Origin: [Chlorobium] sp. 445
GTDB taxonomy: Bacteria > Bacteroidota > Chlorobiia > Chlorobiales > Thermochlorobacteraceae
Reading direction: 5' to 3'
Length of the DNA: 64,000 nt
NCBI GenBank assembly: GCA_002763895.1
Contig: NSLH01000002.1
Span: 62,001-126,000 of the forward strand
Each line of letters opens with the position of its first letter. The stretch's first letter is position 1. Below are positions 18,647 to 28,876 of the stretch, piece after piece. The notes below the pieces were generated by a model. That model saw only the letters and a list, made by a program, of their open reading frames with translations, was not told where the DNA came from and did not search any database. A program made the translations under genes and the position numbers.

Positions 18647-18686
18647 AAAGGGAACGATGCAGTATGGGTCGTTCCCTTTCTTTTCT
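18647..18686 (+). terminator. Rho-independent terminator of korAB
   Basis: Perfect 11-base inverted repeat AAAGGGAACGA (18647-18657) and TCGTTCCCTTT (18669-18679), 11-base loop, followed by CTTTTCTT. It ends the korAB transcript before the convergent gene whose stop is at 18711. Confidence 0.88.
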
Positions 18687-18710
18687 TGTGCCAGTCTTAT
18701 GCGAGCTTCG

Positions 18711-20618
18711 TTATTGCAACTGTGTAATTGTGCCTTTTTGAAATTTCATCACATTCATTCTCAGATTGACATTGCCGCCACCAAAGAAAATTTCAGAGCG
18801 ATGAGCACGGTAGGGCGGCGCTGAACGAATCGCACGTGCAATGTCTGCACGCGCAGTTATGCCTTTCTCAAGCGTAGTAGCAATGATAAAATCCATTGCG
18901 TCGTAGCCAAACCAAAATTGCAAGCTTGGAGAAATGCCCCATTGCGCTTTGAAGGCATCGGTAACACGCTTAGTTTCTGGTGCGTCAGGTAAAATGTTGC
19001 TATCGATAGCATAAATCACGCTGTCGCCAATAGCACGATATTGACTAAGCAGGAGAGGATCGTGCCAATCGCCAGAGCCAATAATGCGGGTTTTAATGTT
19101 GTAGAATTTGAGTTGCTCTACGGCAATTGCAATAGCTTCGAAGTTTGACATCGGAATATAGACTGCATCGATAGCGGTTTCGGGAAACCCTTTTTTGGGG
19201 TCCGCCTTAAGTTTGAGAGGGGCAAGTGCTTCAGCAATGCCCCGCAGTTTCGTAGGCAAAATGCCGTAGAATTTGATTTCGCCACCTGCTGCCAAGACAG
19301 CATCACGGAAGCCTTCTGCCATGAGCTTGCCGTAGGTGCTATCTTGCGCAAGCACACCGAAGGTTTTCGCTCCAAGCGATTGAAGGAGAAACTCGGCGAT
19401 AGCTTTGCCGCGAACAGCATAAGTAGGATTGAGTTGGAAACTGGTAGGAATGTCGCGCGTGATCTCTTCATCTGTTGCTGTGGGCGTAAGCATCGGCACA
19501 CCTTTTTCAGCACAAATACGCGAGACATGGATGGCTTGGCGGCTATAGACCGGACCTAAAATCATATTGACCGAGTCATGTTCAATGAGGTCTGTAAGCA
19601 TAGTGTGCAGTGTCAGCGAGTCGTCTGTTGCACAAGAGCGAATGAGCACATCCATACGGCGACCTACAGCAAGTTGATGATATGCGGTTACAGCTTGAAT
19701 GATGCCTTGCATCATTTTCTCGCCGAGGCTTGGCAAATCGGAGCCATCGAAGATATCAATCGTAAAAGGCAACAAGACCCCGACCTTAAAGCGTGCGGCA
19801 CCTGAACGTGCAAGCAAAAGGCATTGCTGAATGCTTGCAAGTGTCGTGCGGTACGCTGGTGCAAGTGCTGCGGCATGTTTGGTTTCAAGTGCCTGTACAA
19901 CAAGTGCTAGACTATCCACAGCCGGGTGCTCACTTGCTAATTCACGTCGCAAAAATGCATCAAGCAGCAAGATACTGAGGTGTGGATTTTCTGCAGCAAC
20001 AAGTAGCTCAATAAGTTCACTGCGTTGCAAGAAGGCATTGGCGAGTGTGTAGAGATGCATTGCCGCGCGGCGAGCCAAGCCATCATTGTCTGTAGGAGAC
20101 CAAGATGCACCAACAACGGTCATAAATATTTTAGCGGCACTGAAAAATTGACCTTCTTGGTATTCCAATGCAGCGGCATCAAAATCTGCTTCACGGCGAA
20201 TAGTCTCGCTGCTGAACTCTAAGCGTGCTTTCGCTAATGCTGCCTTTGCCGCACTGACTCTGCCTAATTTGACCTGAGTTTTAATTTGCATCAGTTGTGC
20301 TTGCTCGCGTCGCATGAGCGGTTCATTTTGCAAGAGAGAGCCATACAGCACAAGCAAGCTTTCTGCCACCGCATAGTTTTCGCCCTGATATTGTGCAATT
20401 GCTAAATTCAAAATTTGGTCAGGGTTCTTGAGCAGTTCTTGTTGTTTTTGCTTGGCAAGTCGGTTGACATCAATAGGCTTAGTGGATTTTACAGTAGCAG
20501 GCGATTGTTCCATTGGCTCAATAGCTTTGCGTTTGCGCGGCTGAGCGTAACTTGCTTCCGCAAAGAAAGACAGCGCAGCAGCGGCGCAGCATAGCCCGAG
20601 AAACAAAAGCGTTCTCAT
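18711..20618 (-). CDS. Periplasmic binding-fold protein with TPR-like N-terminus (LpoA/penicillin-binding protein activator-like)
   Basis: A ~635-residue exported protein. The ATG at 20618 starts a signal peptide (MRTLLFLGLCCAAAALSFFA, then EASYAQ); the longer in-frame ORF to 20789 overlaps the upstream GNAT gene and has no signal. Residues ~40-280 are helical repeats resembling TPR, and the C-terminal ~340 residues form a type I periplasmic-binding fold (KVGVLLPFTIDIFDGSDLP, ILGPVYSRQAIHVSRICAE, TFGVLAQDSTYGKLMAEGF), as in Leu/Ile/Val binding proteins. TPR plus this fold is the LpoA/YraM layout, so cell-wall synthesis control is one option; amino-acid binding is another. No transporter genes adjoin it. 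Confidence 0.7.
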   Translation of the reverse strand: MRTLLFLGLCCAAAALSFFAEASYAQPRKRKAIEPMEQSPATVKSTKPIDVNRLAKQKQQELLKNPDQILNLAIAQYQGENYAVAESLLVLYGSLLQNEPLMRREQAQLMQIKTQVKLGRVSAAKAALAKARLEFSSETIRREADFDAAALEYQEGQFFSAAKIFMTVVGASWSPTDNDGLARRAAMHLYTLANAFLQRSELIELLVAAENPHLSILLLDAFLRRELASEHPAVDSLALVVQALETKHAAALAPAYRTTLASIQQCLLLARSGAARFKVGVLLPFTIDIFDGSDLPSLGEKMMQGIIQAVTAYHQLAVGRRMDVLIRSCATDDSLTLHTMLTDLIEHDSVNMILGPVYSRQAIHVSRICAEKGVPMLTPTATDEEITRDIPTSFQLNPTYAVRGKAIAEFLLQSLGAKTFGVLAQDSTYGKLMAEGFRDAVLAAGGEIKFYGILPTKLRGIAEALAPLKLKADPKKGFPETAIDAVYIPMSNFEAIAIAVEQLKFYNIKTRIIGSGDWHDPLLLSQYRAIGDSVIYAIDSNILPDAPETKRVTDAFKAQWGISPSLQFWFGYDAMDFIIATTLEKGITARADIARAIRSAPPYRAHRSEIFFGGGNVNLRMNVMKFQKGTITQLQ

Positions 20619-20661
20619 CGCTTTGGTTTTTTGCCTATTTCGTTTGTGATGCACGTTAGAA

Positions 20662-21171
20662 TTACGGAATTTTTCGAAGATGGCAAAGTGAGGCTGACTT
20701 CGATGCAAGTTCGTCAAGCGCTTTGCCAGTAACTCGGAAAATCGTCCACTCCGACATTGGTACTGCACCCAGTCGCTTGTAAAACTCAATAGCAGGCGTA
20801 TTCCAATCCAGCACTGCCCACTCTAAGCGACCACACCCGCGCTCTTGAGCAATCTCAGCCAGACGCGCCAGCAAAGCCTTGCCATGTCCACGACCGCGGT
20901 ACTCGGGTTTGACAAACAAATCTTCCAGATAAATGCCTCGCTTGCCCAGAAAAGTGGAGTAATTATGAAAAAAAAGTGCAAAGCCGACCGCCACATCATC
21001 TTCATAGGCCAAGAGCACTTCGGCAGCAGGCGCGTCGCCAAAGAGCGTCTCGCGCAGACGCGCTGCAGTGGCTTCAACTTCACTTGAGAGCTTTTCGTAG
21101 TGCGCAAGTGCTTGAATGAAAGCTAAAATTTGTGGCACATCTTCTACCGTAGCAAAACGAATGCGACGCAT
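20662..21171 (-). CDS. GNAT-family N-acetyltransferase (diamine/thialysine type)
   Basis: A 169-residue GNAT enzyme using acetyl-CoA. The core is MRRIRFATVEDVPQILAFI, AVGFALFFHNYSTFLGKRG, the acceptor strand IYLEDLFVKPEYRGRGHGKAL with the R-G-x-G-x-G/A CoA-binding loop, and LEWAVLDWNTPAIEFYKRLGA. FHNYSTFLGKxGIYLEDLFV is typical of the spermidine/thialysine acetyltransferase subgroup. The substrate is not proven; a polyamine is possible. It begins 4 bases after the stop of the ABC-F gene, so the two are probably cotranscribed. Confidence 0.85.
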   Translation of the reverse strand: MRRIRFATVEDVPQILAFIQALAHYEKLSSEVEATAARLRETLFGDAPAAEVLLAYEDDVAVGFALFFHNYSTFLGKRGIYLEDLFVKPEYRGRGHGKALLARLAEIAQERGCGRLEWAVLDWNTPAIEFYKRLGAVPMSEWTIFRVTGKALDELASKSASLCHLRKIP

Positions 21172-21175
21172 AGCC

Positions 21176-23117
21176 TCATGAAGAAACCTTTTCCCATTCG
21201 CGATAAAGCGATTCTAACTGCGCACTCACCGCACCATATTTTTCAATAACCGATTTGGATGTGGTGTGTTTGTAGAAATCTTCTTTTGCCATCTCCGTCT
21301 CAAGCAAAGATTTTTCGCGCTCGAGCAATTCAATTTGCGACTCGAGTTTTTGCAGATGCTGCTTCTGAACTTTTGGGTTCGATGTTTTAGCCTTTGCAGC
21401 TGCAGCTGCTTTTTTGATCTCGGCTTTCGAAGCACTTTGAGCGGTGACTTTCGCCGCAGCGGCTTGTGCTTCCTCCTGCTCCAGTTTTTCTAAAAACTCA
21501 GCATAACTGCCAAGATATGTGCGCAGCTTTCCATCGCGCAAGTAAATGACCTTGTTGACAAGACCGTCAAGAAAATAGCGGTCGTGAGAGACAATAATCA
21601 GCGTGCCATCGTAATTTTCAAGCGACTCGATCAGCATATCTTTTGAGCGCATATCAAGATGGTTCGTCGGTTCATCGAGCACAAGAAAATTTGAGGCTTG
21701 TAAGAGCATTTTAGCCAGCGCCACACGCGATTTTTCGCCGCCAGAGAGCACGCCAATTTTTTTATTGACCGCATCGCCAGAGAAAAGAAAACAGCCCAAA
21801 AGGTCGCGCACTTTTTGCGAGCTTCTGAATCAGGCGCCTGCTCAAGCATCTCGTCGAGAATCGTGTTCTGCTGATTGAGCATCTCAGTTTGGTGCTGACC
21901 AAAGAATGCTAAACTGACATTATGCCCCAGTGTGCGCTTGCCTTCAAAATCAATTTCACCTGCAATGATTTTGCACAGTGTGGATTTGCCTGCGCCATTT
22001 GAGCCAACCAGCGCAATGCGTTCGCCACGCTCAATTTCTAAATCAATGTTTGAAAGTACGCGCTTTGTGCTGTGGTCGGGCAGGGTGTAACTCTTTGAGA
22101 CGCCTTCAAGCGTAAGCACGACTTTGCCCGATGGTGCCGCCTTCGGAAAACGAAAAGAAATTTGTGAAAGGTCTTGCTCCGGGGCTTCTAACTGTGCTTG
22201 CAGTTTTTCCATCATGCGCACACGACTTTGCGCTTGCGACGACTTCGTAGCCTTGGCTTTAAAGCGCTCAACAAACCGACGCAACTCAGCGATTTTTTCA
22301 GATCATTTTCATACTTGGCTTGCATTTGCTCATAGCGCAGGGCTTTTTCGCTTTCGTAGAATGAATAATTGCCCTTGTATTCAGTGATGCGCTTGAAACT
22401 AATTTCCAGTGTTTTAGTGGTGAGTTTATCGAGAAAAAAGCGGTCGTGCGAGATAATCACATATGCGCCATCGTAATTTAGCAGATAGTTTTCTAACCAG
22501 CGCAGCGAATCAATATCAAGGTGATTGGTAGGCTCATCGAGCAAAAGGAGCGTGGGCTTTTGCAGCAAAAGTTTGGTGATGAGCAAACGCATTTGCCAAC
22601 CACCAGAAAACTCCTTTACCTTTTTGTGAAAATCCTCTTGCAAAAAGCCAAGACCTGTCAAGACTTTTTCGGCATCGGCTTGCATTTTGTAGCCACCCAG
22701 ACGCTCAAATTCGTGTGTTGCTTCGGAGAATTTCTCAATGAGTTTGCTATAGGCTTCGCTTTCGTGATCGAAAGGTAAGGTTAGTTCGACTTCCATGCGA
22801 GCAATATCACGCGAGAGTGTGTAGAGTTGCTCGTTGGCTTGCATGGCATATTCGAGCGCCGTTTTTTCCAGATCGCCCTCAAAGGAAATTTCTTGTGGCA
22901 GGTAGCCAATCGTCGTGTCTGAAGATTTGAGAATTTGTCCTTCAGCATGCAAGGTGTGTTCATGCGCTAAGCCGGCAAGGTATTTGAGCAGTGTAGATTT
23001 GCCAGCGCCATTTAAGCCGACGAGTGCAACTCTATCGCGGTCACCAATTCTGAACGAACTCTCAATCAAGAGTTCTTTTGTACCAATAGTCAGGCTAAGA
23101 TTGCGTGCTTCTAGCAT
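21176..23117 (-). CDS. ABC-F family ATPase (two frameshifts)
   Basis: A cytosolic protein with two ABC ATPase domains and no membrane part, a ribosome-associated translation factor family (EttA/Uup/YkpA). The first domain has [27 protein letters not shown] and [13 protein letters not shown]; the second has [28 protein letters not shown] and [14 protein letters not shown] basic coiled coil closes the protein. Breaks near 22300 (A6, one missing, restores [13 protein letters not shown]) and near 21815 (A5, one missing, restores RKKVRDLLG) split it into three ORFs. Reassembled length is about 645 residues, normal for YkpA/Uup type. The exact subfamily is not assigned. Confidence 0.9.
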
Positions 23118-23167
23118 TGTATGGATTCAAAATTAAGCTGCAAAGATACAAATCCTTCCAGATGTTT

Positions 23168-26100
23168 TCAGACTGTAACAGAATTTTGCTGAGTCGATGT
23201 GCCTCGCAATTCTACCCATTCATAGACGGTAGGCAGAATGAAGAGCGTGAGCAGTGTTGAGGTAATCAAGCCGCCAATCACAACGGTGGCAAGTGGGCGC
23301 TGTACTTCTGCGCCATCGCTTTGTGAGAGCACCATAGGCAAGAATCCCAAGCTAGCAACCAGTGCAGTCATGAGCACAGGGCGCAAGCGCACTTTGCAGG
23401 CATCAATAATCGACGAGCGTAGATGATGTGTCTCGGCTTTGCGCCGTGCATTGATGTAAGAGATAAGCACAACGCCATTCAACACGGCGACACCGAAAAG
23501 CGTAATAAAACCGATTGCTGCTGAAACAGACAAGGGAAGTCCGCGAAGAAAAAGCGCCCAAATACCACCTACCAGTGCAAAAGGCAAATTGACTAATACT
23601 AAGACGGCATCACCGACCGACCCAAACGCCCCATAAAGCAAAACAAAGATGATGAAAATGCTCAATGGTACAATCAAGGAAAGTCGCTCCATAGCGCGCG
23701 CTTGGTTTTCAAACTGTCCGCCATATTCCACAAAGTAGCCCGTCTCCAACTTAAGCTCACGGCGCAAGCGTTGCTCTAACTCTGCCACATAGCTTGAAAG
23801 ATCGCGCCCTTCAATGTTGCACTCTACAACAAGGCGACGCATCGTGCGTTCATGGCTAACTTGCGCTGGACCTTCTTGCAGCGTGATTGTAGCTAATTGT
23901 CGCAAAGGCAAAAATGAAGTGGTGTTCGGAATTGGAATCATCACATTGCCAATAGCGTCAAGATCGCGCCGTGCTGAGGGCTTTAGACGCACCACAACAG
24001 CAAAGCGGCGCTGTCCTTCCAAAACCTCAGTTGCAACTTTACCACCAATCGCAGTCTCCAAAACCTGCTGCACATCTTCGACGGCAATGCCGTAGCGTGC
24101 CATTTCTTCTCGATCGAGCGTAATGTTTAGATAGGGCTGACCAGAGACTTGCTCGACCAAAATAGACGCCGTGCCTTTGGTCTCTTGCGCAACTTTCTGC
24201 ACAACTTCTGCATAACGCTTGAGTTTCGTGTAATCTTCACCAAAAATTTTGATGGCAATATCACCCTTTGAGCCAGAGACAAGCTCATTGACACGCATAG
24301 CAATAGGCTGCGTGAAATTCACATACATGGCTTCTGTGTATGGCGCAATTGCCTTGCGCATGTGTTCAATGAGAAGTTGTTTAGAAATCCCTTCTCGCCA
24401 CTGGCGCTTGTCATTTAGAATCACAAACACGTCGGTTTCTTGCACACCCATGTAGTCATTGGCGATGTCAGGACGACCAGTTTTACACACAACGGTTTTG
24501 ACCTCAGGGAAACGCTTTAAGACGGAGGCGACTTTTTCGGCTTGCGCAATGCTCTCAGAGAGCGTGATAGAAGGCAAGCGTTTGAGTTCAATCAAAATGT
24601 TGCCTTCTTCTAATTCAGGTACAAACTCACCACCCATAAAAGGCACAAGAGAGAGTGTTCCCAAAAGTATAGCCAGCGCAATGCCAACCGAGAGTTTGCG
24701 GTGATTCATCACTGCAGCAAGTGCCTTGCCATAACGCGGTGTAAGCCAGCAAAGCAGCGGATTTTCCCACTCTTTGAGTTTGCCGCGCAAGGCAAATGAT
24801 GAGACAAGCGGAATAAAGGTCAGGGCAAGAAACAGGGAGCCCAAGACAGCAAAACTCACTGCAAATGCCATTGGCGTAAAGAGTTTGCCTTCTATGCCTT
24901 GCAGGGAAAAAATAGGCACATAGACCATCATGATGATAAGCACGCCAAAGAAAATCTGGCGCGAGACCTCTGTTGCGCTAGCATGAATAGCTTGAAGTCG
25001 CAACTCATCAGGCTGGTGATGAATGCGCCGAACAATGTTTTCCATCATCACAACCGAGCCATCGACAACCATGCCAAAATCAATTGCACCAAGTGACATC
25101 AGGTTTGCAGAAAGTCCAAGCCAATTCATGCCGATAAAGGTGCAAAGCATGGAGAGCGGAATCACAGCTGCTACAATGAGCGCCGCACGCAGATTACCAA
25201 GCAGCGACACCAAGACCAGCACTACAAGCAAGCCACCTTCTGTAAGGTTGGTAATAACCGTGCGGATTGTGCGCTTAACAAGTTCAGTTTGATCGTAGAA
25301 CGATTCAATGCAAATGCCTTGTGTTTGCAGTGTGGCATTGAGTGCATTTACTTTTTCTTTAATGCGTTCTATCACAGCGCGAGAGTTTTCGCCGCGCATC
25401 ATCATCACAATGCCTGTGACAACTTCGCCTTCATTGTCTCTTGTTACTGCACCTTGCCGAATCTCTTCGCCGATTTTTACTTCTGCAACATCGCGCACGT
25501 AAATCGGTACATTGTCGCTAGTACGAATCAGGCAGTTTTCTAAGTCACGAATTGTGCTGGCTTGACCAAGACCACGAATAATGTATTGCTCTTGATTTTT
25601 TTCAATGTAATTGCCTGATGCAATACGATTGCCACGCTCAATAGCCGCAAAGACTTCGCCAAGTGAGACGCGATAGGCTTGCAGTTTCAATGGATCGACA
25701 ACAACATGATATTGCTTGACAAAACCGCCGAAGGAGTTGACTTCCGTTACGCCTTCCACAGCCTTAAGCTGCGGTTTGATAACAAAGTCTTGAATAGTGC
25801 GAAGTTCCATCGGGGTTTTGCCTTCACCGCGTATTTGGTACTGATAAATCTCGCCAAGTGCGGAAGACATTGGACCGAGCGTGGGTTCAGAGACCGTTGC
25901 AGGTAGAGCTTTGCGTACAGAGAAGATGCGCTCTAGGACAAGTTGTCGTGCAAAAAACTTATCGACATCGTCCTCGAAAACCACAGTAACAACCGAAAGT
26001 CCATACTTGGAAATTGAGCGCAGTTCGAGCGTTTTAGGCAGTCCATTGAGTGCTGTTTCAATAGGAAAGGTAACCAGTTTTTCGACTTCAACAGCTGAAA

Positions 26101-26266
26101 GCCCGCGCGCTTCAGTGATGATTTGCACTTGATTGTTCGTGACATCAGGCAGCGAATCAATAGGAATGCGTCCAAGTGCATAGAGTCCAGCACCAGCAAG
26201 TATGATAATCAAACTTGCCATAGCTAAACGCTCTTTGAGCGAAAATTCAATCAGTCGATTAATCAT
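23168..26266 (-). CDS. czcA: Heavy-metal efflux RND pump, CzcA/CusA family
   Basis: A 1032-residue inner-membrane proton-driven pump of the HME-RND family, intact in frame. It has 12 expected membrane segments with large periplasmic loops. In helix 4, IDFGMVVDGSVVMMENIV carries the D-F-G-x-x-V-D-G signature seen in HME1/HME2 (Co/Zn/Cd or Co/Ni) rather than CusA-type Cu/Ag pumps; metal choice is inferred from this. It is the last gene of the czcC-czcB-czcA operon, 44 bases after czcB. Confidence 0.92.
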   Translation of the reverse strand: MINRLIEFSLKERLAMASLIIILAGAGLYALGRIPIDSLPDVTNNQVQIITEARGLSAVEVEKLVTFPIETALNGLPKTLELRSISKYGLSVVTVVFEDDVDKFFARQLVLERIFSVRKALPATVSEPTLGPMSSALGEIYQYQIRGEGKTPMELRTIQDFVIKPQLKAVEGVTEVNSFGGFVKQYHVVVDPLKLQAYRVSLGEVFAAIERGNRIASGNYIEKNQEQYIIRGLGQASTIRDLENCLIRTSDNVPIYVRDVAEVKIGEEIRQGAVTRDNEGEVVTGIVMMMRGENSRAVIERIKEKVNALNATLQTQGICIESFYDQTELVKRTIRTVITNLTEGGLLVVLVLVSLLGNLRAALIVAAVIPLSMLCTFIGMNWLGLSANLMSLGAIDFGMVVDGSVVMMENIVRRIHHQPDELRLQAIHASATEVSRQIFFGVLIIMMVYVPIFSLQGIEGKLFTPMAFAVSFAVLGSLFLALTFIPLVSSFALRGKLKEWENPLLCWLTPRYGKALAAVMNHRKLSVGIALAILLGTLSLVPFMGGEFVPELEEGNILIELKRLPSITLSESIAQAEKVASVLKRFPEVKTVVCKTGRPDIANDYMGVQETDVFVILNDKRQWREGISKQLLIEHMRKAIAPYTEAMYVNFTQPIAMRVNELVSGSKGDIAIKIFGEDYTKLKRYAEVVQKVAQETKGTASILVEQVSGQPYLNITLDREEMARYGIAVEDVQQVLETAIGGKVATEVLEGQRRFAVVVRLKPSARRDLDAIGNVMIPIPNTTSFLPLRQLATITLQEGPAQVSHERTMRRLVVECNIEGRDLSSYVAELEQRLRRELKLETGYFVEYGGQFENQARAMERLSLIVPLSIFIIFVLLYGAFGSVGDAVLVLVNLPFALVGGIWALFLRGLPLSVSAAIGFITLFGVAVLNGVVLISYINARRKAETHHLRSSIIDACKVRLRPVLMTALVASLGFLPMVLSQSDGAEVQRPLATVVIGGLITSTLLTLFILPTVYEWVELRGTSTQQNSVTV

Positions 26267-26310
26267 GATTGCATGATGTTTTTTGGGGCACAGCGTGATA
26301 GCACATGTGC

Positions 26311-27579
26311 TTACTCTTCTCCCTCACGTGTGCGCAGCTTAGATTTAAGGAAAAACACGCCCCGCGTAACGACTTGCTCGCCTTCGCGCACACCTTCGGC
26401 AATCACAGCCAGATCCTTGGTCTCTTCGGCAACTTTGACCATGCGCGCTTCAAAGAGTGTGTCATGTTTTTGCACAAAGACAAATTTCTCTTCGCCATCA
26501 ATGCCAATAGCGCTGCTTGGCACAAGCAATTCTGGCTGCTCACGCTCAATTGTAATGAGCAGTTCTGCATGCATCGATGGCTTGAGTTTGTGCTCAGGAT
26601 TTTTCAGCATCACGCGCACCGGCAAGGCATGTGTGGTTTCATTGACGACGGCACCTACGCTGTGCACCTTGCCTACAAATCGCTCCGAATGAAATGCACC
26701 GACATAGACTTCCACAGCTTGACCAACATGCACTTTGCCAAATTCAGGCTCAAAGACACTGCCCACAAGCATGACTTCATCGAGATTGACAACATGGAAG
26801 AGTGTCTTGCTTGGCTCGACATATTCACCGAGTGTAACAAACCGCTTAGCTACAGTTCCCGAAATCGGCGCACGAATGATGATAGCAGAGACGGCACTAT
26901 CAGGGCGCGCTTTGAGCCGCTCAAGATCGTGCTTTGAAAAACCAACGCCAATGCATTTAGCTTCAGCGGCATAAAGGCGTGTTTCAGCAAGTTTGCGAGC
27001 CGTTTCCGATTCGAGCAAGACTTTCTCTGAGAGAATGTTCTCGGAAGCAATTGTGCGTTTGCGTTTGTAATCTGCATCGGCAAGTCTAAAAGCAGTGGCG
27101 CTTTCCCAAAGTTCTGCAACAAGCGAAGCAATAGCGGCACTTTCGAGCACAGCAAGCGCCATACCTTGCTTTACTTTATCGTTTTCATTGACAAAAATTT
27201 TTTGAATGCGTCCTGCAAGACTAACCCCCACAAAGGCTTCACTGTTTGGACTTGCAAAGACATCAGCAGGAACTTTCACAGCATAGCGCAGTTTTTCGCG
27301 CTGAACATGATGCACAGCTAAGTCCAAGCGCAAGCGCTGCTCCTGATCGAGCACGACAACATTGGGTTCATGTAATTCTGCTTTTAGCGCATCAAGCTGT
27401 TGCGGCGACTCTGACTTTTGGCATGCACTTAGAATGAGAAGAAGTGCAAGGCAGAGTGCAAAGTCAGCACCGTGTGCAAAGTCTAGCGCTGTCTTTGTGC
27501 GCAGTGTGCTTATGCTTTTCAGCCGAGAAAGCAAGCCTGTAAGTTTTTGCTCTAAGTGCACTAGCATAGTGTTAATCAT
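26311..27579 (-). CDS. czcB: Efflux RND periplasmic adaptor, CzcB-like lipoprotein
   Basis: A 422-residue membrane-fusion protein linking CzcA to its outer-membrane channel. The N-terminal region has a long polar start, a hydrophobic stretch (ALCLALLLILSAC) and a lipobox LSAC, so it is probably a lipoprotein. Barrel-sandwich halves (PADVFASPNSEAFVGVSLAG and IRAPISGTVAKRFVTLGEYV) flank a helical hairpin. A C-terminal beta-barrel (HVVNLDEVMLVGSVFEPE) follows. The ORF begins 8 bases inside the end of czcC, so they are translationally coupled. The real start may be a later Met or alternative codon nearer the signal. Confidence 0.88.
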   Translation of the reverse strand: MINTMLVHLEQKLTGLLSRLKSISTLRTKTALDFAHGADFALCLALLLILSACQKSESPQQLDALKAELHEPNVVVLDQEQRLRLDLAVHHVQREKLRYAVKVPADVFASPNSEAFVGVSLAGRIQKIFVNENDKVKQGMALAVLESAAIASLVAELWESATAFRLADADYKRKRTIASENILSEKVLLESETARKLAETRLYAAEAKCIGVGFSKHDLERLKARPDSAVSAIIIRAPISGTVAKRFVTLGEYVEPSKTLFHVVNLDEVMLVGSVFEPEFGKVHVGQAVEVYVGAFHSERFVGKVHSVGAVVNETTHALPVRVMLKNPEHKLKPSMHAELLITIEREQPELLVPSSAIGIDGEEKFVFVQKHDTLFEARMVKVAEETKDLAVIAEGVREGEQVVTRGVFFLKSKLRTREGEE

Positions 27580-28810
27580 TGAAATTCAAAATTCCAGCGG
27601 CGCGTAGCAATTCAGCTAGGGCGCGCTCTACTAAGAAGTATTTTTCCAGAGCATTTCTTTGAGAGTCGAAGTAAGCGCGTTTGGCTTCAAGAAACTCGAT
27701 ATAGCCGATGTTCCCAGTTTGCAGTTGGCGTTCAGCGGCGCGAAAGGCACGACGAACTGCAGCAAGTTCTTCGGTTTCAGCGCGTCGTGCTTGCACTTTG
27801 GCAGATTCGTAGCGCGCAAAGGCGTTTTGCAGCTCGGTTTCAACTTGTTGTTGCACAAGGCGCATCTTACTTTCTTGAGCACGAAGCAGTGCAGATTTCT
27901 CTTCAATCTCTCCACGCCCATCGAGCCAGAACCATAGCGGCAAAGAAAACGACAACTCACCACCATAAAAATTTTGGAGAGGATTTTCTGCTGGTGCAAA
28001 GCGCTGTTGAAACACTGTCAGCCGAAAGCTGGGCAGCAGCGCAGAGTATGCAGCCGAGCGCGCCATCTCAGCAGATTCCACGCGTGCTTGCATGGCTTTG
28101 AGCATCGGACGATTTTCTAGTGCCTCACGCTGAAGCACTGCAAGGTCAAAGTTTGGAAAAGTCTGACGCAGCGAATCTGAAAGTGTGAAAGCCGTATCAG
28201 CAGGATTGCCCATGAGCAGTGCAACTGTGCGTTTGGCTTCAGCAAGCATCGTGAGGGCATCAGTAAGCGTATTTTCAGCGCGACTAATCTCTACCTTTGC
28301 TCGCAAGACTTGCAATTCCGACACTTCACCTACTTCACTGAGCCGTTTTGAAATGTCATAGAAGCGTTTCGAGATAGCATAGTTTTCTTCAGCAAGACGC
28401 AGCAATGCTTCAGACAAAAGCGCATTGGCGTAAGCAATACGAACCGATGCCGCAATCTCATTTTGCAATTCATAACCTTCGCTCATGAGGGCTGAGGCGA
28501 GCTTAGATTGTGCACGCGTGCGGTAGTAAGTAGAGAGGGGAAACTCAAAGCCTTGCGAGAGTTGCCAGCGCCGCACGACTTGATTTTCCGTAAGCGAATA
28601 GAGCATTTCTTCAAGATAGAACGAGACAACAGGCTTTTCAGGCGAAAGTGTGGTAAGCACGCGCGCTTCCGCACTCTCCCAAAGGGCACGCTGACGTTTC
28701 AAAGCAAAGTTATGCTCCAGCGCGCGCCGAAGAGCAGCGTCTCTTGTCAAAGGTTGCGCCAAGAGATGAGTAGAAAACAAAAGCAAAAAGCAAAGCACGA
28801 AGTAAGGCAT
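27572..28810 (-). CDS. czcC: TolC-family outer-membrane channel, CzcC-like
   Basis: A 412-residue outer-membrane efflux protein with a signal peptide (MPYFVLCFLLLFSTHLLAQP). It shows the duplicated outer-membrane efflux domain: TRDAALRRALEHNFALKRQR with the first long helical block, and a second repeat starting LAVLQREALENRPMLKAMQAR. A conserved LPLWFWLDGRGEIEEKSALL segment near the second beta pair fits CzcC-type channels. First of the three efflux structural genes, overlapping czcB by 8 bases. Confidence 0.88.
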   Translation of the reverse strand: MPYFVLCFLLLFSTHLLAQPLTRDAALRRALEHNFALKRQRALWESAEARVLTTLSPEKPVVSFYLEEMLYSLTENQVVRRWQLSQGFEFPLSTYYRTRAQSKLASALMSEGYELQNEIAASVRIAYANALLSEALLRLAEENYAISKRFYDISKRLSEVGEVSELQVLRAKVEISRAENTLTDALTMLAEAKRTVALLMGNPADTAFTLSDSLRQTFPNFDLAVLQREALENRPMLKAMQARVESAEMARSAAYSALLPSFRLTVFQQRFAPAENPLQNFYGGELSFSLPLWFWLDGRGEIEEKSALLRAQESKMRLVQQQVETELQNAFARYESAKVQARRAETEELAAVRRAFRAAERQLQTGNIGYIEFLEAKRAYFDSQRNALEKYFLVERALAELLRAAGILNFND

Positions 28811-28876
28811 TGTGATTTGAGCATGAGTTCAACTTGGGTTTGGAAAAAACATCGCAAACCGGGCGTTGAACCGCGC

